Notes under the pieces: model-generated | What the model was told of the DNA's origin: nothing | Databases searched by the model: none | The model's input: only the letters and a program-made list of their open reading frames with translations | Program-made: the position numbers and the translations under genes | NCBI GenBank assembly: GCA_964500895.1 | Contig: CAZCQP010000037.1 | Coordinates: forward strand, 1 to 28,589 | From: CAZCQP01 sp964500895 | Lineage (GTDB): Bacteria; Bacillota; Clostridia; Lachnospirales; JAISER01 | DNA length: 28,589 nucleotides | Reading direction: 5' to 3' | Shown: positions 1 through 6,652 of the stretch, piece after piece | Layout: each line of letters starts with the position of its first letter | Position numbering within the stretch: the stretch's first letter is position 1

Positions 1-17
1 ATGAATACCTATTACGA

Positions 18-46
18 TTGACAACCTTTTAACATTGTGCTATAAC
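18..46 (+). promoter_or_regulatory. Predicted sigma-A promoter of mttB
   Basis: TTGACA at 18-23 and TATAAC at 41-46 are separated by exactly 17 bp, and a TG one base before the -10 makes it an extended -10 type. Transcription would start near 53, about 70 nt before the chosen mttB start. A second TTGACA at 51-56 has no good -10 partner. No operator or riboswitch is recognisable. Confidence 0.6.
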
Positions 47-124
47 TAATTTGACATAATCTTTAGCTTACGAGTGTATACATTTTACGTGTTGCAAAAC
101 AAGAAAGAGAGGTGTCAGAGATTC

Positions 125-1594
125 ATGATTAGAAACGCACGTGCAAATTATTTGCAGAAACAAGGGTTTAGCCTTAGCATGTACACCAATGATGAGCTGA
201 TGCAAATTCACCTTGCTACATTGGAAGTGCTCTGGCAAGAAGGCGTACACATTGGCAATGACGAAGCATTAAAGTTGTTTATTGATGCTGGTGCCATTGT
301 GGACAAAGAAGAAAGACTTGTAAAAATTCCGCCGTACATGGTGGAAGATGCCATTCGCACAGCCCCCAGCACCGTTGTTCTGGCCGGCCGCAACCCCAAA
401 TACGACTGCGTATTAGATGGCAGCCGGGTGAACTTCACCACATTTGGCGCTGGTGTCAGCATTTACGACATTGACACAGGGGAATACCGCACCACCGTTC
501 TTCAAGACGTTGCAGACACTGCCCGTGTTGCCGATTACATAGACAACGTAGACATCTACTCCCATGCAGTGTCCGCCGGTACATCCTGCCCCAAATCTTC
601 TGTAGACCTTCATGAAGCAGAAGCCTTTTTAACCAACACCTCCAAGCACTGTATGCACATCGACTTAACTTGCGGCGCCAATGCCAAACGTTACTTAGAA
701 ATGGGTGCAACCATTGTGGGCGGTATGGATAAACTCCGTGAACGTCCCATCCTTTCCGCACTCACCTGCCCGCAAAGCCCGTTGCAACTGCATACGGAAT
801 GCTGTGAAATCATTATGAACTTTGCAAGAGCTTGGGTGCCTTGCAACATTCTCTCCATGGCTATGTCCGGTGGCACAACACCGATTACCATTGCCGGAAC
901 ACTGGTTATTCACAACGCCGAAGTGCTCTCTGGCCTTGTACTTTCCCAACTGGCATGTAAAGGCGCTCCTGTGTTATACGGCAGCTCCACCACCACCTTC
1001 GACTTAATGCATGCCACCGCTCCTGTAGGCTCTCCAGAATTAGGCATGTGCAGCGCCAGCGTGGCCGCACTTGCACAGTTCTACAACCTGCCCAGCTATG
1101 TAGCAGGCACGTAGGCAGACAGCAAAGTGTGCGACGTACAGTCTGGCCATGAAAAAACCATGACTTCTATGTTGCCCGCATTGGCAGGTGCAAACATGCT
1201 GTACGGCATGGGTATGCTGGAGTTAGGGGTATCTTTCAGCTACGCACAGCTCTTTGTGGATGATGAAATTGCCAGCATGGTGCGCCGTGTGGTTCGTGGT
1301 GTTGAAGTTAACGACGACACCTTAGCCGTTGACTTAATCCGTTCTGTAGGCGGCGGCCAAGGCAAACACTTCCTGATGGAAGAACACACCATGGAATATA
1401 TGAAACGTGAACAACAATCCGCTAGACTGTTCGACCGCAAGATGCGTGACAACTGGGTAGGGGATGGCAGCAAAGATGGCACCAAACGTGCCACCGAAAA
1501 AGCCCATCACGTATTCCACACCCACAAACCGGAGCAATTAGAACAATGCGTGCTGAACGAACTGCGCCGTATTGTTGAAAGCGCCGAGAAATAA
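125..1594 (+). CDS. mttB: Trimethylamine:corrinoid methyltransferase MttB, pyrrolysine protein (in-frame TAG at 1112-1114)
   Basis: MttB moves a methyl group from trimethylamine to a cognate corrinoid protein (MttC) in the cytoplasm, feeding anaerobic C1 metabolism. The reading frame is open from ATG 125 to TAA 1594 except for one TAG at 1112-1114, which is codon 330 of 489. The residues around it read PSYVAGT-(TAG)-ADSK. This is the family's Pyl site (known Pyl position about 334 in methanogen MttB of about 495 residues), and homology runs on both sides (DAGAIVDKEERLVKIPPYMVEDAIRT before, GHEKTMTSMLPALAGANMLYG after). I chose ATG 125 because AGAGAGGTG sits just upstream; the longer open frame from 74 lacks a ribosome site. 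It is a single gene with its own promoter and terminator. No mttC, no pyl biosynthesis gene and no pylT is in the window. A pseudogene is unlikely, because the only disruption falls exactly on the Pyl codon. Confidence 0.93.
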
Positions 1595-1630
1595 TTAAAC
1601 CAATACCCCCAAAATAATTAACAAAAACAG

Positions 1631-1673
1631 AAAGGTTAAAAGCCGTACAGGGTTATGGCTTTTAACCTTTTTT
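1631..1673 (+). terminator. Rho-independent terminator after mttB
   Basis: A perfect 14-bp stem (1631-1644 with 1657-1670) closes a 12-nt loop and runs into a T-tract ending at 1673. It lies 37 bp after the mttB stop. The remainder of the gap to mraZ, 1674-1780, is AT-rich and shows nothing else I can name. Confidence 0.85.
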
Positions 1674-1780
1674 CGTGCGCGTATTTTGTCGGTTTTTGCC
1701 TTGATTTCAGGCCTTTTGCAGCCCTCTAGGAACATGTCTTCTAAATTTAAAAAAAATTTAATGTAATTTTAATTTAAGGC

Positions 1781-1809
1781 TTGTATTTTTCCAAAGCATG
1801 GTTTATAGT
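1781..1809 (+). promoter_or_regulatory. Predicted promoter of the mraZ (dcw) operon
   Basis: TTGTAT at 1781-1786 and TATAGT at 1804-1809 are separated by 17 bp, close to the sigma-A consensus. The -10 overlaps the first of the MraZ-type boxes. The AAAGGAGG ribosome site at 1862-1869 follows about 45 nt downstream of the predicted start. Confidence 0.65.
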
Positions 1810-1845
1810 GGTGTAAAGTGGTTACGGGTGGCACATTTGTTGTGG
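1808..1845 (+). promoter_or_regulatory. MraZ operator: three GTGG direct repeats with 10-bp period
   Basis: GTGG occurs at 1808-1811, 1818-1821 and 1828-1831, exactly one helical turn apart, with a further off-phase GTGG at 1842-1845. MraZ in Gammaproteobacteria and Mollicutes is known to bind short G-rich direct repeats with 10-bp spacing in its own promoter. The position here, over the -10 and start site, fits autorepression. Binding by this MraZ is inferred. Confidence 0.6.
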
Positions 1846-1876
1846 TCAATACGCACATGCTAAAGGAGGTTGGCCC

Positions 1877-2308
1877 ATGTTTCTCGGTGAATATCAGCAC
1901 ATGTTAGACACAAAGTGCAGAATGATATTGCCCGCCAAATTTAGGGAAGAACTGGGCGCCCAATTTGTCATTACCAAAGGTTTAGACAAATGCTTGTTTG
2001 TGTATACCATGGCGGAATGGCAAGCCTTGCACGACAAGATTAAAGCGCTGCCTGTCACCGATGAAAGTGTGCGCCGGTTTGTACGGTTCTTTTTTGGGGG
2101 GGCGGCCGAGGTTTCTCCAGACAACCAGGGCCGGGCCATGGTTCCCGCCAACTTACGGGAATACGCTTGCATCACCAAAGAAGTGGTCACCATTGGCGTA
2201 TCTAACCGCATTGAAATATGGAGCAAAGAAAACTGGAACAACTACAATCTGGAAAACAACACCTTTGATGAAAAGCTGGCCGAGAAAATGGCTCAGTTAG
2301 GCATATAA
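1877..2308 (+). CDS. mraZ: Transcriptional regulator MraZ
   Basis: First gene of the dcw cluster. MraZ is a ring-forming, DNA-binding protein of the SpoVT-AbrB fold that controls its own operon. The 143-residue product has the two expected half-domains. The first carries LDTKCRMILPAKFREEL (about residues 9-25) and the second SPDNQGRAMVPANLREYA (about 75-92), each containing the conserved D-x-x-x-R-x-x-x-P-x-x-x-R pattern. Length is typical (about 140-150). The start follows AAAGGAGG by 7 nt. rsmH follows after 72 bp, as in most bacteria. The three GTGG repeats at the promoter are its likely target. Confidence 0.97.
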   Translation: MFLGEYQHMLDTKCRMILPAKFREELGAQFVITKGLDKCLFVYTMAEWQALHDKIKALPVTDESVRRFVRFFFGGAAEVSPDNQGRAMVPANLREYACITKEVVTIGVSNRIEIWSKENWNNYNLENNTFDEKLAEKMAQLGI

Positions 2309-2380
2309 CCAACCCTATAACAATGGATTGCTTTCGTCAAACAAAATACGCAGCAATCTAATGAAGGGAGCGAATAGCAA

Positions 2381-3316
2381 GTGATCTTTTCCCACAAATC
2401 GATCATGCTACAAGCATGTATCGATGGATTGCACATTCAACCGGAAGGGGTTTATATAGACGGCACATTAGGCGGCGGCGGACATGCCCGGGAAGTTTGT
2501 TTAAAGCTTTCCCACCAGGGCACCTTTGTAGGCATAGACCGGGACATTGCTGCCATTGAAGCAGCATCCAACGTGCTGTCTCCTTTTCAGGACAAAACCA
2601 TTCTGGTTCGGGGCAATTTCTTCCACATGGCAAGCATTCTGCATTCCCTTGGCATTACAGGCGCAGACGGCATCCTCCTGGATTTGGGCGTGTCTTCCTA
2701 TCAATTGGACGAGCCTTCCCGAGGGTTTTCCTATATGCACGACGCCCCGTTGGACATGCGCATGGACAGCAGCAAGCCATTTAACGCCTACGACGTGGTG
2801 AACAATTATAAGGAAGACACCCTGTGCAAACTGATTAGCGATTACGGCGAAGAACGCTGGGCCAAACGCATTGCCCAGTTCATTGTGGCCCAACGGCAAA
2901 TTAAACCCATTGCCACCACCCTGGAACTGGTTAGCGTCATTAAAGCCGCTGTGCCCAAAGGGGCCAGAACAGACGGGCCTCACCCAGCCAAACGCACCTT
3001 CCAGGCCATTCGGATAGAGGTCAACAACGAACTGAAAGGCTTGCAGGAAGCGCTGGAATCTATGGTGAACTTGCTGAACCCCGGCGGTCGCCTTTGTGTC
3101 ATCACCTTCCACTCCCTGGAAGACCGCATTGTTAAAAACACATTTAACGACTGCATAAACCCCTGTAAATGCCCGCCAGACTTCCCCGTCTGTGTGTGCA
3201 ACAAAAAGCCCAGTTTAAAAGCTGTTACCAAAAAGCCTATCATACCCTCGGACGAAGAAATTTTAACTAATCCAAGAGCCAGAAGCGCCAAGCTACGGAT
3301 AGCTGAAAAATTGTAA
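2381..3316 (+). CDS. rsmH: 16S rRNA (cytosine1402-N4)-methyltransferase RsmH
   Basis: RsmH (MraW) methylates N4 of C1402 in the decoding centre of 16S rRNA using S-adenosylmethionine. The N-terminus shows the usual HKSIMLQACIDGL followed by the SAM-binding loop VYIDGTLGGGGHA (about residues 23-35). Later come GILLDLGVSSYQLDEPSRGFS and the C-terminal VITFHSLEDRIVK. Length 311 is standard. The start is GTG at 2381, preceded by AAGGGAG about 10 nt upstream. It sits between mraZ and ftsL, its conserved position. No anomalies are visible. Confidence 0.97.
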   Translation: MIFSHKSIMLQACIDGLHIQPEGVYIDGTLGGGGHAREVCLKLSHQGTFVGIDRDIAAIEAASNVLSPFQDKTILVRGNFFHMASILHSLGITGADGILLDLGVSSYQLDEPSRGFSYMHDAPLDMRMDSSKPFNAYDVVNNYKEDTLCKLISDYGEERWAKRIAQFIVAQRQIKPIATTLELVSVIKAAVPKGARTDGPHPAKRTFQAIRIEVNNELKGLQEALESMVNLLNPGGRLCVITFHSLEDRIVKNTFNDCINPCKCPPDFPVCVCNKKPSLKAVTKKPIIPSDEEILTNPRARSAKLRIAEKL

Positions 3317-3340
3317 AAAGATTTACAAGGAGGTCATGGC

Positions 3341-3904
3341 GTGGCCAAACGTAGGCAAAGTAGTAGGCAAAATAGTAGGCAAAATAATTACCCGGGGCAT
3401 TATGCCCAATATTATTCCGGCGCATCTACCGCTTGGGAGCTGGAAACATACGAGCAAGGCCAGCCAAAGCCGGAAAAAAAGCGCCGGAGACGGCTTCGGT
3501 TTAGAAAAAAAGCCGTTGTTTTTAAAGATGCAGGCCAAACCAAAGTAAAATTTTCAAAGTGCACCATCATTAGCGTTATGCTTATTTTTGTATGCGCCAT
3601 GGGCATGGCTTTGAGTTGTGCATACGTTTTGCATGTGCAAATGGGGTTAACGGAGCTGCGGGAAGATTTAAATGCCAAGCAAGAACAGACCCTCATCCTT
3701 CAGACAGAACTAACCCAAAGCTACGACCTGACCGAGATTGAACGCATCGCCACCACCAAACTGGGCATGTCTAAACCAAAAGCCCATCAAGTGGTGGTCG
3801 TTAACGTACCCAGACAAAATTACGTGCAAATTGAGCAAGACCTGCCCGATGAAATTCCTCAAGGCAGGGTCACCAATTTTTTAAGCACCCTTTTAGGGCA
3901 GTAA
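3341..3904 (+). CDS. ftsL: FtsL-like division protein, single membrane span and coiled coil
   Basis: A small bitopic protein of 187 residues in the ftsL slot between rsmH and the PBP. It has a long, very basic cytoplasmic tail (residues 1-70, rich in R, K and Q), one membrane span at about 76-97 (TIISVMLIFVCAMGMALSCAYV) and then a helical, probably coiled-coil segment (LTELREDLNAKQEQTLILQTELTQ). The end has TTKLGMSKPKAHQVVVVNVP, the usual FtsL/DivIC pattern. It would scaffold the septal PBP-FtsW complex. The start is GTG 3341, 7 nt after AAGGAGGT; the ATG at 3336 is too close and out of frame. Sequence conservation is low in this family, so position and topology carry much of the call. Confidence 0.85.
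   Translation: MAKRRQSSRQNSRQNNYPGHYAQYYSGASTAWELETYEQGQPKPEKKRRRRLRFRKKAVVFKDAGQTKVKFSKCTIISVMLIFVCAMGMALSCAYVLHVQMGLTELREDLNAKQEQTLILQTELTQSYDLTEIERIATTKLGMSKPKAHQVVVVNVPRQNYVQIEQDLPDEIPQGRVTNFLSTLLGQ
3351..3386 (+). repeat. 12-bp tandem repeat, three copies, inside ftsL
   Basis: GTAGGCAAAGTA at 3351-3362 is followed by two copies of GTAGGCAAAATA (3363-3374, 3375-3386). In the ftsL frame this encodes RQSSRQNSRQNN near the N-terminus. The unit is a multiple of three, so copy-number change would keep the frame. Confidence 0.85.
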
Positions 3905-3923
3905 ACCGAAAAGGATGATTGCT

Positions 3924-6293
3924 TTGAAACACAAAAAAAAGTATAGGCTGTACCAAAAAAAGCTTATGATGTTAGGCATTTTTTTTACACTCGTTATCGG
4001 CGGCCTTTTTGCCCGTGTGGCTTACATACAGACAGTTTACGGCAATGAATACGAACGCAAAGCCATAGAACAAGCCAGCAACCAGCAATCCATGCACACC
4101 GTTATTACGGCACAACGGGGCAGCATTTTTGACAGAAACGGCCAGGTGCTGGCTGGCAGCTACGCTGTGGATAACATCATTCTAGACATTAGCGAAATGG
4201 TGAAGGAATCCCAACGCAGCGAAAAAGGCAAAAAATCCGTTGAAGACACTGTGGCTAATTTAAGCAAATTCTTAGAAATTCCCGTTGAAACCATCAACGG
4301 CTATTTACAAACAGATGCCAACGGCGTACCTCTTAAAGACGTGCGCTATTTTATACTCAAAAAAGAAGTGGACCGCAAAGTCACCGAAGCCTTAATGGCC
4401 AGCGGGGTAAAATGCGTGTACACAGAGGAAGTGTCTAAACGTACATACCCCGGCAACAACCTGGCCTCTGCTGTGCTGGGTTTTATGCGTGGGGATGTGG
4501 CTGTGGGGCTTGAAGGCCAGTACAACAAGGCATTAAGCGGCGTGAATGGCCGCATTTTTAAGGCCTATGCCAGCAATATACAAACTGCTGATGCAAGCGT
4601 GAAGGACGACGCTGTGAACGGCTATTCCCTGGTCACCACCATCGACATGGCCATTCAGCAATATGCCGAAGAAGCCGTCCGAACTTCCAGCCAGACGTTT
4701 AAATGCTCCACCACCGCCATTGTTGTGATGAACCCAAAAACCGGGGAAATATTGGCCATGGCCCAGTCCCCTTCTTTTAATAGCAATGACCCGGCCAACA
4801 TTGCCGGCATTGACGATTTACTGGTTCAAGAAGCCTTGTCCCAGCTGCCAAAAGAAGAGCAGATTACCGCCCTTAACCCTATCTGGACAAACTTTAGCGT
4901 CACCAAAAGCTTTGAGCCCGGCTCTATTTACAAGCCTATTTTGGTGGCCACTGCTTTGGAAGAAGGCCTTATTTCCCCAACGGAAACCTTTTTTTGCGGT
5001 GGGTTTAAAATGGTGAATGACAAACGCATCGGCTGCCACTATCGTGCAGGCCACGGCACCCAAACCTTAACCCAGGCGCTGGCCAATTCCTGCAACGTGG
5101 CCATGATGGACATTGCGGAGAAAACCGGCGGCGACATCATTTACCGCTACCACAGCGACTTTGGCTTTGGCCAGAAAACCGGCATAGACCTGCCCAGCGA
5201 AAGCGCCCTTTCCGGCCTGCAATATTCCAAATCCCAGTTGGAACACCCCTTAAACCTGGCCACCTACTCTTTCGGCCAAGGCTTTAATGCAACGGCCATT
5301 CAAGACATTACGGCTTTTTCCGCCCTCATTAACGGCGGTAACGTGATGAAACCTTATGTGGTAACCCAGGTGGTGGATGAAAGCGGGCGTGTGGTGCAGG
5401 AAACGGAACCCACTGTGTTGCGCCGGGTGATTTCCAAGGACACCTCCAACTTTATGATGAAATCCCTGCAAAGCGTAGTCACCCCGGAAGGCACCGGGCG
5501 TAAAGCGGCCATTGCAGGTTATGCCATCGGCGGCAAAACCGGTACAGCCCAACAAGGCGTACGGGAAGAAGACGAAAGCAAGCAGGACTACACCTTGTCC
5601 TTTATCGCTTACATGCCCGGGGACGACCCGGACATTATTGCCCTGGCCATTATGAACATTGACCAGCCCAACGACCCGTACACGGAAGGCACCACCTCCC
5701 CAGCCCCCATGATGAAAGAACTGCTCTTAAACATCATTAAGTACAGGGGCTTATTGCCCACCGGGGAAGTATCTGAAGAAGACAACATCCACCTTTCCCC
5801 AGACAGCCAACCCTTGAACCATTTGGTGGGCAGCAGCCTGTCTTCCGCCACCCGCTATTTAAATGACAGCGGGCTGGACTATGAAATCATCGGCAGCGGG
5901 GATACGGTTGAAAGCCAAATGCCCAACAGCGGTGCCATGGTGGCCCCTGGGGATAAAGTGTACTTATACATCATGTCCGGGGAAGCCAGTGCCAACCAAA
6001 CCCTTGTGCTGGTGCCCAAAGTGACAGACATGCCTGTAGAACAAGCCGAAGAACTGTTGTCTGGCGCAGGGCTTGTGCCTTTCGTGGCCAAAAACCCCCA
6101 GGCCAATGTTGCCGATGCAGCAGGGGATGTAACCACCGCAATTGTAGAAGCAGACCCAACCGCAACACCGGCTACTGAAACAGCTGACGGCGAGGAAGGG
6201 GTCCCCCTTTCCGGCCTTACCGTCACCAACCAAATGCCCACCCCCGGTATTCGGGTGCAGGCCGGTACAGTCATCCGGCTTCGGGCGGAATAA
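3924..6293 (+). CDS. ftsI: Class B penicillin-binding protein, FtsI/PBP2B-like, two PASTA domains
   Basis: Septal peptidoglycan transpeptidase, membrane-anchored and acting outside the membrane. It has one N-terminal membrane span (LMMLGIFFTLVIGGLFARVAYIQ), a PBP dimer domain with AQRGSIFDRNG, and a transpeptidase domain. The active-site motifs are EPGSIYKP (Ser codon at 4923), SCN (5088) and KTGTAQ (5535). Two C-terminal PASTA repeats follow from about 5790. The second carries an Ala/Thr/Glu-rich insertion before its last strand. I prefer TTG 3924, about 9 nt after AAAAGG; ATG 3915 directly abuts the same AAAAGG and has no usable ribosome site. The product is about 789 residues. It begins about 20 bp after ftsL. 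Its last codons and stop lie inside the first unit of a 23-bp tandem repeat. Confidence 0.92.
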   Translation: MKHKKKYRLYQKKLMMLGIFFTLVIGGLFARVAYIQTVYGNEYERKAIEQASNQQSMHTVITAQRGSIFDRNGQVLAGSYAVDNIILDISEMVKESQRSEKGKKSVEDTVANLSKFLEIPVETINGYLQTDANGVPLKDVRYFILKKEVDRKVTEALMASGVKCVYTEEVSKRTYPGNNLASAVLGFMRGDVAVGLEGQYNKALSGVNGRIFKAYASNIQTADASVKDDAVNGYSLVTTIDMAIQQYAEEAVRTSSQTFKCSTTAIVVMNPKTGEILAMAQSPSFNSNDPANIAGIDDLLVQEALSQLPKEEQITALNPIWTNFSVTKSFEPGSIYKPILVATALEEGLISPTETFFCGGFKMVNDKRIGCHYRAGHGTQTLTQALANSCNVAMMDIAEKTGGDIIYRYHSDFGFGQKTGIDLPSESALSGLQYSKSQLEHPLNLATYSFGQGFNATAIQDITAFSALINGGNVMKPYVVTQVVDESGRVVQETEPTVLRRVISKDTSNFMMKSLQSVVTPEGTGRKAAIAGYAIGGKTGTAQQGVREEDESKQDYTLSFIAYMPGDDPDIIALAIMNIDQPNDPYTEGTTSPAPMMKELLLNIIKYRGLLPTGEVSEEDNIHLSPDSQPLNHLVGSSLSSATRYLNDSGLDYEIIGSGDTVESQMPNSGAMVAPGDKVYLYIMSGEASANQTLVLVPKVTDMPVEQAEELLSGAGLVPFVAKNPQANVADAAGDVTTAIVEADPTATPATETADGEEGVPLSGLTVTNQMPTPGIRVQAGTVIRLRAE

Positions 6294-6384
6294 TCATCCG
6301 CCTTCGGGTGGAACAATCATCCGGCTTCAGGCGGAACAGTCATCCGGCTTCAGGCGGAACAGTCATCCGCCTCGGGCGGAACAA
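6271..6384 (+). repeat. Five tandem copies of a 23-bp hairpin-forming unit
   Basis: Units begin TCATCCG at 6271, 6294, 6317, 6340 and 6363. The first four are 23 bp and the last 22 bp. Copies 3 and 4 are identical. Each contains a small inverted repeat of the type CCGCC-TC-GGGCGG, clearest in copy 5 at 6367-6378. Unit 1 encodes the last residues and the TAA stop of the PBP gene; the other copies have CAA or CAG where unit 1 has TAA. The array has no T-tract, so it is not a normal terminator. Confidence 0.9.
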
Positions 6385-6435
6385 TGGTTTTCCCACAGTA
6401 ACTCTATGATAAATGTGTGCAATATGGTTTAGCAT

Positions 6436-6459
6436 TTTTTGCTTTTAGCGTCACAGACT
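6436..6459 (+). repeat. Dispersed repeat, copy A
   Basis: These 24 bp (ending GCTTTTAGCGTCACAGACT) recur with one mismatch at 28559-28582 on the same strand, and the flanks share a further TTATCA/TAATCA-like end. Both copies are intergenic. The element's true borders cannot be set, because the second copy runs to the window edge. Confidence 0.7.
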
Positions 6460-6464
6460 TTAAT

Positions 6465-6578
6465 CAATTTGGCGGAATTTACTTCCGCCAAATTGCAGGA
6501 AATGAAAAGTTTCCTTGGGAACTTTTCATTTCTTCCTACAGAAAACTCGATGACATGCACTAGAAGTGCATGTCATCG
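6465..6578. repeat. Cluster of three long perfect or near-perfect hairpins
   Basis: Three successive palindromes fill this stretch. They are a 13-bp perfect stem (6465-6477 with 6483-6495), a near-perfect stem of about 15 bp (6499-6514 with 6518-6532), and a 14-bp perfect stem with a 3-nt loop (6548-6561 with 6565-6578). None is followed by a clear T-tract on the + strand. They occupy the gap between the two PBP genes, which otherwise holds only the tandem repeat, the dispersed repeat and a weak promoter. Confidence 0.85.
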
Positions 6579-6588
6579 AAACGACTTG

Positions 6589-6617
6589 TTGACATACAGG
6601 CCGTGCCTTTCTAATAA
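6589..6617 (+). promoter_or_regulatory. Possible promoter of the spoVD-murE-murF-mraY-murD-ftsW block
   Basis: A perfect TTGACA at 6589-6594 is followed after 17 bp by TAATAA (6612-6617), a poor -10. A better TATAAA at 6622-6627 is too far away. Given the 359-bp gap before spoVD, a promoter here is expected, but this one is tentative. Confidence 0.4.
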
Positions 6618-6652
6618 ACTGTATAAATAATATGGTTTAGAGAGGCGTTCAG

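Noticed and set aside
1112..1114. mttB as a pseudogene split by a nonsense mutation
   Set aside because: The stop is the amber codon exactly at the family's Pyl position, with intact homology and one frame on both sides.
6271..6384. CRISPR array
   Set aside because: Units are directly adjacent with no spacers and overlap a gene's 3' end.
6439..6630. 63-codon open frame between the PBP genes
   Set aside because: It runs through three perfect palindromes and has no ribosome site or homology.
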